This document shows, one piece after another, positions 1 to 8,446 of a stretch of DNA of 64,000 nt. Under the pieces are notes generated by a model, which did not search any database, was not told where the DNA came from, and saw only the letters and a program-made list of their open reading frames with translations. Made by a program: the position numbers and the translations under genes. The stretch comes from DUOA01 sp012839095 (GTDB lineage Bacteria > Bacillota > Clostridia > Caldicoprobacterales > DTU083): assembly GCA_050951505.1 (NCBI GenBank), contig JBMNJE010000009.1:248001-312000 (forward strand), given 5' to 3'. The first letter of the stretch is position 1. The number at the start of each line of letters is the position of its first letter.

Positions 1-1
1 T

Positions 2-982
2 GCAGCTCCGGATGAAATTGTCTTTACTTCCGGCGGGACCGAATCCAATAACATGGCCATACTTGGTGCCGCTTATGACAAGAAACGAAGAGGAATGCAC
101 TGTATCACCACAGTCATCGAGCACCCATCGGTATTACAGGCTTTTGCTCATCTGGAGGAGCAGGGCTATGAGGTAACATATTTGTCTGTGGACAGAAACG
201 GTATTATCTCCCTGGATGAACTTAAGAAGAGTATCAGGGACGATACCATCCTGGTGAGCATTATGCATATTAACAATGAAACCGGTTCTGTTCAGCCTAT
301 CCGGCAAATTGGAGCTGTTCTGAATGGCTGCAGCCGCAAGCCGGTTTTTCATGTGGATGCAATTCAATCCTTTGGAAAACTGCCTGTGTATCCGGAACAA
401 ATGGGAATTGATTTGTTGTCCGTCAGCGGGCACAAAATTCATGCACCTAAAGGGGTAGGAGCACTTTATATAAGAAAAGGTGTGAGGATTAAACCAATCC
501 TATTCGGAGGTAATCAGCAGGGCGGAATACGAAGCGGAACAGAAAACATACCAGGTATCGTTGGCCTGGGGACTGGTGCTGGCTGGATAGCGAAACAGCA
601 AAATGAGCGTGGCAGTTATCTGTCAGAATTAAAGAACCGGCTCGTAAAAGGAATCAGTCAGGCTGTTCCCACAGCTGTTATAAACGGAAGCCGGGATACC
701 AGCGCTCCGCATATTATAAATGTGGGCTTTCCGGGGCTGCGGGGCGAAGTCCTGCTGCACGCCCTGGAGGAAGAAGGGGTCTATGTCAGTACCGGTTCAG
801 CCTGTTCCAGCAGGAACAGAAAGCAAAGCCATGTACTTAAGGCAATGGGGCTCGATAATCAGCTCCTGGAGGGCTCCATACGCATCAGCACCTCCTATCT
901 GACTACTTTGGAAGAAATCGAAGCCTTTCTCCCTGTCCTGACCCGCGCTGTTGCCAGAATTGAAAGATATACCAGGAGGTAG
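2..982 (+). CDS. Cysteine desulfurase (NifS/IscS-like), 5' end outside window
   Basis: PLP enzyme that takes sulfur from cysteine and holds it as a persulfide for tRNA thiolation, thiamine or Fe-S synthesis. The frame is open from base 2, and the first visible residues include the fold-type I motif FTSGGTESNN, so only the N-terminal part is missing. The PLP lysine is in SVSGHKIHAPKG and the persulfide cysteine is in STGSACSSR. The stop codon lies 3 bases before the thiI start, and the thiI ribosome site AGGAGG is inside this gene's end, so the two are co-transcribed. In Bacillota without a rhodanese domain on ThiI, the adjacent desulfurase (NifZ type) is the expected sulfur donor; that partnership is inferred from context. 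Family assignment is firm. Confidence 0.93.
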   Translation, partial: AAPDEIVFTSGGTESNNMAILGAAYDKKRRGMHCITTVIEHPSVLQAFAHLEEQGYEVTYLSVDRNGIISLDELKKSIRDDTILVSIMHINNETGSVQPIRQIGAVLNGCSRKPVFHVDAIQSFGKLPVYPEQMGIDLLSVSGHKIHAPKGVGALYIRKGVRIKPILFGGNQQGGIRSGTENIPGIVGLGTGAGWIAKQQNERGSYLSELKNRLVKGISQAVPTAVINGSRDTSAPHIINVGFPGLRGEVLLHALEEEGVYVSTGSACSSRNRKQSHVLKAMGLDNQLLEGSIRISTSYLTTLEEIEAFLPVLTRAVARIERYTRR

Positions 983-985
983 TGA

Positions 986-2152
986 ATGGAAAAAGCAATA
1001 CTGATCCGATATGGTGAAATACATCTGAAGGGGCAGAACAGACCTTTTTTTGAAAGGGTTTTACTGACCAACATTAAAAAGGCACTGAAGGATTTTCCTG
1101 ATATCAGGGTAATAAAGGCACAGGGACGCTACTATGTAGAAAACTATGCCGATGAGGAAGCAGTTATAAATGCTCTGACCCGGGTGTTTGGAATCGTCTC
1201 CATCAGTCCGGCCTTAAAGATAGAAAAGAATTTTGAAACACTGGCGGAGCATTCTGTCAAAATGATAGAGGATTTGCTGAGCCGCATTCAAAAGGATATA
1301 ATAACATTCAAGGTTGAGTCCAGACGATCCGATAAAAGATTCCCCATGGATTCCATGGAAATCAATCGTGAATTGGGCAGCAGGCTGCTGAAAGCCATCC
1401 CGAATTTAAAGGTGGATGTCCATAAACCGGAGATTTTGCTGAATGTGGAGGTCCGCGAGTTTATCTACCTGTATCACAAGGTAATCCCCTGTGCCGGGGG
1501 CATGCCGGTGGGAACAAACGGGAAGGCAGCGCTTTTGCTTTCAGGCGGCATTGACAGTCCTGTAGCCGGCTGGATGATTGCCAAGAGAGGTGTCGCCCTG
1601 ACAGCTGTGCATTATCACAGCTTCCCCTTTACCAGCGATCGTTCCAGGGAGAAGGTAATAGAACTTGGCAGAATACTTGCCCGCTATACCGGTCCAATGC
1701 GGCTGCATATAGTGCCCTTTACCCGAATTCAGCAGGAGCTGTATGAAAAATGCCCTGATGAAGAGCTGACCATACTGATGCGTCGTTACATGATGAAAAT
1801 TGCTGAGGAGATTGCCCGGCGGGAGGGAGCCGCAGCCCTGATAACCGGTGAAAGCATAGGCCAGGTGGCCAGTCAGACCATAAACAGTCTGGTTGTTACC
1901 AACGACGCTGTCTCCATGCCTGTCTTTCGTCCACTAATAGGCTTTGACAAAATAGATATTATGAATCTGGCAGAAGAGATTGGTACCTATGAGACATCAA
2001 TACTGCCCTATGAGGACTGCTGCACCATATTTACGCCGAAGCACCCGGTAACCCGTCCGCGTCTTAATAGAATCCTGAAGTCGGAGCAGCTAATCAATGG
2101 AGAGGAATTAATACGGGAAGCGCTGGATAATATAGAAATTATCGATTTGTAA
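986..2152 (+). CDS. thiI: tRNA uracil 4-sulfurtransferase ThiI
   Basis: Adenylates and thiolates uridine 8 of tRNA and can feed sulfur to thiamine synthesis. The protein has 388 residues: an N-terminal ferredoxin-like part and THUMP domain (about 60-165), then a PP-loop ATPase with SGGIDSPVAGW near residues 185-195. The C-terminal part holds EDCCTIFTPKHPVTRP. It stops where the E. coli enzyme continues into a rhodanese domain. This short form is usual in Bacillota and fits the cysteine desulfurase encoded immediately upstream. The start ATG follows AGGAGGTAGTGA at good spacing. Confidence 0.95.
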   Translation: MEKAILIRYGEIHLKGQNRPFFERVLLTNIKKALKDFPDIRVIKAQGRYYVENYADEEAVINALTRVFGIVSISPALKIEKNFETLAEHSVKMIEDLLSRIQKDIITFKVESRRSDKRFPMDSMEINRELGSRLLKAIPNLKVDVHKPEILLNVEVREFIYLYHKVIPCAGGMPVGTNGKAALLLSGGIDSPVAGWMIAKRGVALTAVHYHSFPFTSDRSREKVIELGRILARYTGPMRLHIVPFTRIQQELYEKCPDEELTILMRRYMMKIAEEIARREGAAALITGESIGQVASQTINSLVVTNDAVSMPVFRPLIGFDKIDIMNLAEEIGTYETSILPYEDCCTIFTPKHPVTRPRLNRILKSEQLINGEELIREALDNIEIIDL

Positions 2153-2214
2153 GTGCCAAAGCTGTTGATATTATATAATCAGATATCCGATTTTAATCGA
2201 AAGGATGAGAATGT

Positions 2215-2592
2215 ATGGAACTTTCTCAGGAAATGCTGAAGAAAAAAACTTGGGCGGTAGTAGGCGCCAGTACCCATCCGGAGAAATTTGGATACAAGAT
2301 CTACAAGAAACTGAAGGAACACGGCTATAGAGTGTATCCGATTAATCCGGGCCACGACATGATTGATGGAGACAAATGCTATTCCAGCCTGTCGGAATTA
2401 CCGGAAAAGCCTGAGGTAATTGATATGGTGGTTAATCCCCGCATCGGCAGAAATATAGTTGAAGAAGCTGCTGAACTCGGAATTTCTTTTATATGGCTTC
2501 AGCCCGGAACACACAATGAGGAGCTCACTCAGCTGATAGAGGAAAAGGGCATTGCTTATGTAAAAGATTGCGTTTTGGTGGCTTTGAAATAG
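2215..2592 (+). CDS. CoA-binding domain protein (YccU/YneT-like)
   Basis: A small 125-residue Rossmann-fold protein of the CoA_binding_2 type. The N-terminal glycine-rich loop is AVVGASTHPEKFGYKIY, and the later segment FIWLQPGTHNEE is typical of the family. The cellular role of these stand-alone domains is not established; binding of CoA or a related nucleotide is inferred from the fold. The gene lies 62 bases after thiI behind the ribosome site AAGGATGAGA and may still be read from the same transcript. The lipoprotein gene follows after 31 bases. Confidence 0.85.
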   Translation: MELSQEMLKKKTWAVVGASTHPEKFGYKIYKKLKEHGYRVYPINPGHDMIDGDKCYSSLSELPEKPEVIDMVVNPRIGRNIVEEAAELGISFIWLQPGTHNEELTQLIEEKGIAYVKDCVLVALK

Positions 2593-2623
2593 TTTTTTGT
2601 CAGGAAGGGGGTAGAGATCCGTC

Positions 2624-3538
2624 GTGAGAAAGCTGACTGTTATCATTGCCTTGCTGCTTCTGACTGTCTTGTCCGGATGCAATATGGAACTCTACATACA
2701 AAATGAGATGCCTGAGGTTTATGCATTTATACATTCCTCTGACGGCACACATACTGAGCAGATGATAAAGGGATTGGAAGCTGGTGCAGCTGAATGGAAT
2801 GCAGACCTGGATATACAAAAAATCAATGTGACGGATGATGATACGGGCACCGCTCTCAGAGCCATTAAACAGGCGATCCGGCGTTCTACAAAGGCAATAA
2901 TAATTACCCCTTTTGAACATGACGAGTTATATAAACTGATGAAAAAAGCCCATCAAAAAGGAATATCCCTCATTTATCTGGATGCTTTGCAAAAGTATGA
3001 TACTCCCGGAACTTATATTACTTCGGATAATGAAGCAGCAGCCGAGAAAGCCGGGCAAATGCTTGCGGATGCCATAGGACAGAGAGGGGATATTATCATG
3101 CTGAATACTGTTGCGGACAATCCAAAGGCAATCGACAGGGAGGCCGGATTCCGGAAGTCTGTTGCCGACTATCCGGATGTTCGGCTTATCAATATTTTTT
3201 ATTGCAGCGGCGACAGACAAAATACCCAGAAGACCCTTCAGGACATATATGCATCCCATCCGGATATCAAAGGAATTTTTGCTGCCTGTCCCGAGACTTC
3301 TGCTGCGGCCGCAGCATGGGCAAAAAATCATAATATTAGAATAGTCGGCTTTGATCATACGGAAGAGACACTGGAGTATATCAGGAAAGGGCAGTTTTAT
3401 GGCTGCGTGAGTCAGAAATCCTATGATATGGGCTATAAGGCAGTAAAGGCTGCCCTGAATCGTCAATCAGACCAAACTGAATCGGAACAGATTGAAGCAG
3501 GATATGAGGTAATAACAGCAGCAGATCTTGTGAGATAA
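2624..3538 (+). CDS. Periplasmic sugar-binding-like lipoprotein (Peripla_BP_4/LacI-type fold)
   Basis: Substrate-binding protein of 304 residues. It has a lipoprotein signal with the lipobox LSGC (Cys19), so it should be anchored on the outer face of the membrane. The body matches the type-1 periplasmic binding fold of ribose- and galactose-binding proteins: KGLEAGAAEWNADL after the first strand, IIITPFEHDEL, TYITSDNEAAAEKAGQML, GDIIMLNT, and IVGFDHTEETLEYI near the end. The start is GTG, preceded by GGAAGGGGGTAGAG. No ATP-binding or permease gene is next to it, so it is an orphan binding protein: it either serves a transporter encoded elsewhere or acts as a sensor. The ligand cannot be read from the sequence. 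Confidence 0.85.
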   Translation: MRKLTVIIALLLLTVLSGCNMELYIQNEMPEVYAFIHSSDGTHTEQMIKGLEAGAAEWNADLDIQKINVTDDDTGTALRAIKQAIRRSTKAIIITPFEHDELYKLMKKAHQKGISLIYLDALQKYDTPGTYITSDNEAAAEKAGQMLADAIGQRGDIIMLNTVADNPKAIDREAGFRKSVADYPDVRLINIFYCSGDRQNTQKTLQDIYASHPDIKGIFAACPETSAAAAAWAKNHNIRIVGFDHTEETLEYIRKGQFYGCVSQKSYDMGYKAVKAALNRQSDQTESEQIEAGYEVITAADLVR

Positions 3539-3719
3539 GTCATTCCGGCAGAAAACCCGATAAAACTGCAGCAATGGTATTCCATATATTTTATACTGCC
3601 AAATGCCTGACGGTTTTTTGGCAGCTGACAAATTGGGAAGGGTAAAAGCCCGGCATATACTGGTTCTAACACCTACATACTAAAGAATATATTTCTATAG
3701 TAGCGGAGGTGTTTTTATT

Positions 3720-4484
3720 ATGTTGAAAAGAGCATGGTTTAGACAAATTCAAGCTGTTGTATATATTGTGCTCATTCTGCTGCTCTATTCCACCTTGAAT
3801 CAGCAACTTACCTATCTGGATGCACATCTGCCGGTAAAGGTGGGAGAAAAGGCAGTATATTCAGAGCTGCCGGCTGCAGGCCAACAGGAGGGACATAAGG
3901 AGCCGGAATATGATATACTCATAGATTTGACTCAATCCATGCTTTATTTGTTCGAGAACAACAAGCTTATTAAGAAATACCCGATTGCTCAGGGAAAACC
4001 GGACACTCCCTCACCGATTGGAGTGTGGCATATTACCAATAAAGCCAGAAACTGGGGCAGTGGATTCGGCACCCGCTGGATGGGGTTGAATGTTCCCTGG
4101 GGCGTATACGGGATCCACGGAACCAACAGACCGGGTTCCATAGGTCATCGTGCCTCTGCCGGCTGTTTTCGAATGAGGAACAGAGATGTGGAGGAATTGT
4201 ACAGCATTGTTCCCTATAAGACGCCGGTCGTGGTGTACGGCGGCCCGTACGGAAGTATGGGCAGCTCATTTGACAGGCTTGCCCCGGGAGACAGAAAATC
4301 ACAGGTGGCAGAAGTGCAGAAACGTCTTCAGAAGCTGGGATACTACGATGGATCCATAGATGGCATCTATGGTGAAGGTACCAAAGCTGCCCTGATAAGA
4401 TTCAAGGAGGAAAACAATCTGCCAGTAAATCATTATGTGGATTGGGGGACATACAAAGCTCTGGGAATACTGGCTTTTGAATAG
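3720..4484 (+). CDS. L,D-transpeptidase (YkuD) with C-terminal peptidoglycan-binding domain
   Basis: Cell-wall enzyme of 254 residues that would form 3-3 peptide cross-links in peptidoglycan. An N-terminal membrane segment (about 10-28) anchors it. The YkuD domain (about 60-180) begins at YDILIDLTQSMLYLFENN and carries the catalytic block GIHGTNRPGSIGHRASAGCF, with the conserved His and the SxGCxR cysteine. The last 65 residues form a PG_binding_1 domain (VAEVQKRLQKLGYYDGSIDG). The ribosome site GGAGGTGTTTTTATT precedes the ATG. A 180-base spacer on the upstream side suggests its own promoter. YkuD proteins are common in spore formers and often act in cortex or vegetative wall remodelling; which applies here is not visible. 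Confidence 0.92.
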   Translation: MLKRAWFRQIQAVVYIVLILLLYSTLNQQLTYLDAHLPVKVGEKAVYSELPAAGQQEGHKEPEYDILIDLTQSMLYLFENNKLIKKYPIAQGKPDTPSPIGVWHITNKARNWGSGFGTRWMGLNVPWGVYGIHGTNRPGSIGHRASAGCFRMRNRDVEELYSIVPYKTPVVVYGGPYGSMGSSFDRLAPGDRKSQVAEVQKRLQKLGYYDGSIDGIYGEGTKAALIRFKEENNLPVNHYVDWGTYKALGILAFE

Positions 4485-4578
4485 TAAGTCTGAGTTTTGT
4501 GCTTATTCTTTTTGCAAATAGTTGAAAAATGTACGCAATCTTTACTTGCATATATTTATACGATTTGGCATACTATAC

Positions 4579-4608
4579 TTTACACGAACGTACGTTCTGT
4601 ATTATAAT
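4579..4608 (+). promoter_or_regulatory. SigA-type promoter with embedded LexA (DinR) box for the Y-family polymerase
   Basis: A -35 element TTTACA (4579-4584) and a -10 element TATAAT (4603-4608) are 18 bases apart. The spacer holds CGAACGTACGTTCT (4585-4598), which matches the Gram-positive LexA operator CGAAC-N4-GTTCG at all but the last base and contains the perfect palindrome GAACGTACGTTC. A repressor bound here would block RNA polymerase. The polymerase start codon is 20 bases further on. The same layout recurs upstream of the transposase at 16954. Confidence 0.85.
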
Positions 4609-4627
4609 ATATGCAAGGTGATTAATT

Positions 4628-5887
4628 ATGAACAGCAATGAGAGACTGATTTTGCACATAGACGTCAATTCGGCTTTTTTATCCTTTGAGGCAGTATACA
4701 GGCTTCAACACGGCGAAACGGTGGATTTGCGGGACATTCCCTCTGCAGTGGCCGGTTCTCAGGCCACCAGGCATGGAATTATTCTGGCCAAAAGCATCCC
4801 TGCCAAAAAATACGGAATCAAAACAGGAGAGCCTACCTGGGAAGCAAGGCAAAAATGTCCTCAACTGGTTACGGTTCCTCCCAACTATGCCCTTTACATG
4901 TTCTGCCATAATTCGCTGAAAGAACTGTTGAAAAACTTTTCCGACAGAATACAGGTTTTCAGCGTAGATGAGTTTTTTTTGGACGTGACGGGAATGCCGG
5001 GAGCAGATCAGCCCCTGGAACTGGCCCACATTATCCGGAAGCGGATTAAAAAGAAGCTGGGTTTTACTGTAAGCATTGGAATCAGCAGTAATAAACTGCT
5101 GGCCAAGATGGGATCGGAGCTGAAAAAACCGGATGCGGTATCCACATTGTTTCCTCCGGAAATTCCCGGGAAGATGTGGCCGCTGCCCGTAGAGGATTTG
5201 TATATGGTGGGGCGTGCAACATCCTTAAAATTACGCAAAATGGGTATTGGCACAATTGGCAGTCTTGCCAATTGTGATTTGGAGCTTTTAAAATATAAAT
5301 TCAAAAGCTGGGGAAAACTCCTTTGGGATTATGCCAATGGAATTGAGAGTTCCGCAGTTTCCTCTTCAAGCCGGGATACGGTAAAGGGGATTGGCAATTC
5401 CACCACCGTTCACTTTGATGTGGAGGACAGGAGGACAGCACATCAGGTTTTATTGTCTCTGGTGGAGACCGTCGGTATGCGGATGCGCTTCAGCGGCTTA
5501 TGCTGCCGGGTAATTGCGATTTCCATCAGAAGAGCGGAAGATTTGACCTTTTACAGTCATCAGTTAAAAATACAGACACCAATTGACAGCACCACGGCTA
5601 TTTATGAATATTGCAAACGATTGTTTGATGAGGCATGGGGAGGAGAACCTATCCGGCACCTCGGGGTACGGGTAAGCGATTTATCTCCGGCTGTTCATAT
5701 TCAGCTTTCCATGTTCGAAAAGGAATGGGAAAAGCAAAAGGTAATCGACCGGGCAGTAGATCAGATAAGAATGAAGTTCGGGCCGGGCTCCGTTATTCGT
5801 TCCAATTTTCTTTGGAGCGGCCTTGCTCCTATGGAAGGCGGATTGAGTGATGATGCCTCCTATCCGGTTATGACCAGCATTCTGTGA
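4628..5887 (+). CDS. Y-family translesion DNA polymerase (DinB/UmuC type)
   Basis: Error-prone polymerase of 419 residues that copies past DNA lesions. The palm motifs are HIDVNSAFLSFEA at the N-terminus and FSVDEFFLDVTG (SxDE pair) near residue 115. VSIGISSNKLLAKMGSE and the helix-hairpin-helix region KLRKMGIGTIGSLA follow. Near the C-terminus, QLSMF is a textbook beta-clamp binding peptide. The region after it resembles the UmuC/UvrX branch more than classical Pol IV, so I give no gene symbol. The promoter carries a LexA box, so expression should rise in the SOS response. It is transcribed alone, with the insertion element following. Confidence 0.92.
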   Translation: MNSNERLILHIDVNSAFLSFEAVYRLQHGETVDLRDIPSAVAGSQATRHGIILAKSIPAKKYGIKTGEPTWEARQKCPQLVTVPPNYALYMFCHNSLKELLKNFSDRIQVFSVDEFFLDVTGMPGADQPLELAHIIRKRIKKKLGFTVSIGISSNKLLAKMGSELKKPDAVSTLFPPEIPGKMWPLPVEDLYMVGRATSLKLRKMGIGTIGSLANCDLELLKYKFKSWGKLLWDYANGIESSAVSSSSRDTVKGIGNSTTVHFDVEDRRTAHQVLLSLVETVGMRMRFSGLCCRVIAISIRRAEDLTFYSHQLKIQTPIDSTTAIYEYCKRLFDEAWGGEPIRHLGVRVSDLSPAVHIQLSMFEKEWEKQKVIDRAVDQIRMKFGPGSVIRSNFLWSGLAPMEGGLSDDASYPVMTSIL

Positions 5888-6058
5888 TGTCTGTTTTTAT
5901 TCTGTTTTGTCAAAAATATGTATATATAAGTGCAGGCTCTTTTGGTTTTTGCAGTTATCCGGCTTTTGCGGCAGAATCAAGATTACAAATAGGCAATGAA
6001 TTAAGCCCGTCCTGGCTCAGAACTTAGGAAATGGAGATCCTATGTAAACCAATACCAT

Positions 6059-6574
6059 ATGCTGGGGTATCAACAGGTATTTGGATCCCGTTTATGCTAC
6101 TTTATCCTGTCCGGGGAGAAGGAATTAGGCTGTATACAGTTCTCAGCATCGTCTTGGGCGCTGGAAGAACGAGATAAATGGATAGGCTGGGGTATAGAGG
6201 ATAGAAAAGAGCGTCTGCACCTAATTGTAAATAACAGCAGGTACCTAATTTTCCCCTGGGTAAAAGTTAAGAATCTCGCCAGCAAAGCATTATCCCAAGC
6301 AGCACGGCAGATACAGGAGGATTGGTTGAGAGAATTCTGCTATGCTCCTGTATTGCTGGAGACATTTGTAGACAGAGAGCACTTTCAAGGGACCTGCTAC
6401 AAGGCGGCAAACTGGACTTTTCTCGGCCAAACCAAAGGCCGCGGAAGAGATGACATAAACCACGCCTACGAGATTTCCAAGAAGGATATATACGTATACC
6501 CTTTACAAAAGGATTTTCGGGCCTGCCTCAAAGGAGAGAAACCATGTAGGGCGGTGAATCCGGATGAGTGCTAG
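6059..6574 (+). CDS. DUF4338 (DruA-like) protein, N-terminally truncated
   Basis: The 171-residue frame matches the core of DUF4338, the domain that also defines DruA of Druantia defence systems. Recognisable blocks are SSWALEERDKWIGW, LHLIVNNSRYLIFPWVKVKN, LLETFVDREHFQGTCYKAAN and GQTKGRGR. Homology appears to continue upstream of the ATG: codons 6005-6058 encode KWRSYVNQYH, which fits the usual W-x(n)-YHYLGY region, but a TAA at 6002 closes the frame and no start codon lies between. The usual N-terminal third is absent, so the gene is probably decayed or cut by the element's edge. It overlaps the transposase frame by 11 bases. DUF4338 genes often travel with transposases; its biochemical role there is unknown to me. 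Confidence 0.75.
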   Translation: MLGYQQVFGSRLCYFILSGEKELGCIQFSASSWALEERDKWIGWGIEDRKERLHLIVNNSRYLIFPWVKVKNLASKALSQAARQIQEDWLREFCYAPVLLETFVDREHFQGTCYKAANWTFLGQTKGRGRDDINHAYEISKKDIYVYPLQKDFRACLKGEKPCRAVNPDEC

Positions 6575-8141
6575 GGAAAGGCGGCTGGAGCGCCAGCGTT
6601 TTCGTGATGAAAAGTTGAAGGCGGAAGAAGAAACAGGCAAAGCAATTCGAGTAGTTTACGAGCCAAGGAAAAAGAAACAGAGCCTGTCCAACCGTGTGAA
6701 TATCAAGGGTAGTCCACTGGAACAGAAGGAAGATGACCAAGCTACCATAGAAAAGACTGCAGCAGTTTATCGTCGAATGCTTCCTTCTCTGCTCAACAGT
6801 CTCAGTAAGATAAAGGATCCTCGAGCACCCCATAAAGTCAAACACAAGATAACAACATTGTTCATTTATGGGATTATCATGTTTGTATTCCAAATCGGTT
6901 CCAGACGGCAGGTAAACAGGGAAATGACGGATATTGGGTTTGAGAATTTGAAGGCAATTTTTCCTGAGTTGGAGACGCTACCCCATGCGGACACATTGGC
7001 CAGGTTATTGGAAGTCATAGATGTCAGTCAGATACAGGAGAGTATGATAGAACTGCTTAAGGATTTGATACGGCGCAAAAAGTTTAGGAATTATCTGCAC
7101 GGCAAGAGGCTCCTGATTGCAATAGACGGTACACAGAAGTTCTATCGGGATTACCAGTGGGCTTGTGAGTATCCGGGTTTAGTACGTCATGTAGGAGAAG
7201 AGAAAGTAGAACAGCATTATGTATATGTGCTGGAATCTGTCTTGGTTTTGGATAATGGGATAACCCTTCCGTTTTTTAGTGTGTTCTTGGATGGTGCACA
7301 ACAGACTGCTGATCCTGAATTAGTCACCACAGGTGAAGATATTATTTCAGGTGAGATAAAAAAACAAGATTGCGAGCGGAAGGCCTTTCGCAGAATGGCA
7401 GCTATGATTAAGGAACATTTCAGGAATACCCGGATTACCATAGTACTTGACGGATTGTATGCCTGTGGTCCCATTATTCAAATTTGTCGTAAGAACAAAT
7501 GGGGATATATGATAGTACTAAAATCTGGTGCAATGAGTGCTGTATGGAGTGATGCAGTAGGCATTATGAAATTGGAAGAGAAAAATCGCCTTAGAGTTAT
7601 GTGGGGAGACCGCAGACAGGATTATCGATGGGCTAATGAAATTGAATATGATTATCGTGACAGTAAAAACGTACTGCATAGGTTAAAGCTTCACGTGGTG
7701 ATCTGCGATGAATCATGGACTGAAGATCATAGCCGTAGTACGGGAAAGACAGAAGAGTGTTCTACACGATATGCCTGGCTCTCTTCTACTCCTCTCAACC
7801 AGAGTAATGTTTTTGATCGTTGTACTAAAATTGGGAGATATCGCTGGAACATTGAGAATAACATACTGACAGAAAAACATCAGGGCTATTCCTATGAGCA
7901 TTGCTATTCCTATACGTGGAAGGTTATGGAGGGGTATCACTATCTGATGAAGATTGGTCATTTTCTTAATGTTATGGCAGCTAACAGTGAATTATTGAAT
8001 AAACAGGTTAAAGAACTCGGAATTCAGGGCTTCTTTCAGAAAATTTGGATGATGTGCTGCTACGCTGATTACCTGGAACGCACAAGAATTCTTTTGGCTG
8101 CAAACAATGTATATCAGTGGAGATTGCAGCCGGTGTCTTGA
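6564..8141 (+). CDS. DDE transposase (IS4-like fold)
   Basis: Transposase of 525 residues. A basic N-terminal stretch (about 1-40) is followed by KIKDPRAPHKVKHK, which resembles the N-terminal region of ISAs1-like transposases. The RNase H-fold catalytic core has Asp in LLIAIDGTQKF (near residue 188), Asp in ITIVLDGLYACG (near 296) and Glu in the signature YRWNIENNILTEKHQGYSYE (near 430), the W-x-IE-x(n)-K-x-G arrangement of the IS4 superfamily. The frame is intact. It starts inside the end of the DUF4338 frame, so translation may be coupled. I cannot place it in a named IS family without a database search. Confidence 0.88.
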   Translation: MSARERRLERQRFRDEKLKAEEETGKAIRVVYEPRKKKQSLSNRVNIKGSPLEQKEDDQATIEKTAAVYRRMLPSLLNSLSKIKDPRAPHKVKHKITTLFIYGIIMFVFQIGSRRQVNREMTDIGFENLKAIFPELETLPHADTLARLLEVIDVSQIQESMIELLKDLIRRKKFRNYLHGKRLLIAIDGTQKFYRDYQWACEYPGLVRHVGEEKVEQHYVYVLESVLVLDNGITLPFFSVFLDGAQQTADPELVTTGEDIISGEIKKQDCERKAFRRMAAMIKEHFRNTRITIVLDGLYACGPIIQICRKNKWGYMIVLKSGAMSAVWSDAVGIMKLEEKNRLRVMWGDRRQDYRWANEIEYDYRDSKNVLHRLKLHVVICDESWTEDHSRSTGKTEECSTRYAWLSSTPLNQSNVFDRCTKIGRYRWNIENNILTEKHQGYSYEHCYSYTWKVMEGYHYLMKIGHFLNVMAANSELLNKQVKELGIQGFFQKIWMMCCYADYLERTRILLAANNVYQWRLQPVS

Positions 8142-8356
8142 TTATGTTTACCAGGCAAGCTAATTTGATTACAAGAGTCTGAGGCCGCAAGTGGCTTCTT
8201 AGTTGACCAGAATTTTAAGGGTAATTGGGTTTATGAACCGTTTGTGCCAGTGTTTTGCAGTAGTCCGTGCTGAAAACAGCTTCTAAAGAGCATAGATAGC
8301 TTAAGAATTTGTTTTTTTATTTTTCATGCTTCAGCTGTGTTAAAATATCAAGTTTG

Positions 8357-8385
8357 TTGCCTGGATTATTTAAAAGTGCTATAAT
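8357..8385 (+). promoter_or_regulatory. Putative SigA promoter for the Wzz-like gene
   Basis: A -35-like TTGCCT (8357-8362) and a perfect -10 TATAAT (8380-8385) are 17 bases apart. The start codon supported by the ribosome site is 61 bases downstream. Confidence 0.5.
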
Positions 8386-8446
8386 TGATAAAAGTGCATG
8401 TAATTTACATAGATTTCAGAACAAACCATGAAATATGGGAGGAAAC

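Larger units (their letters stand above)
6005..8141 (+). mobile_element. Insertion sequence: DUF4338 frame plus DDE transposase, ends not resolved
   Basis: Two overlapping frames, a DUF4338 protein and a DDE transposase, form one mobile unit inserted between the polymerase gene and the Wzz-like gene. The left limit given is the first sense codon of the DUF4338 frame and the right limit is the transposase stop. The true ends should lie within about 100 bases outside these. I looked for terminal inverted repeats in 5888-6010 and 8142-8300 and could not identify a convincing pair, nor a clear target duplication. No second copy is present in the window. Confidence 0.7.

Noticed and set aside
3596..3624. 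Terminator after the sugar-binding lipoprotein gene
   Set aside because: CTGCCAAA/TTTGGCAG can pair over 8 bp, but no T run follows and the distance from the gene is large; too weak to list.
6059..6574. Druantia defence system
   Set aside because: Only a truncated DruA-like domain is present, next to a transposase; no DruB-DruE genes.
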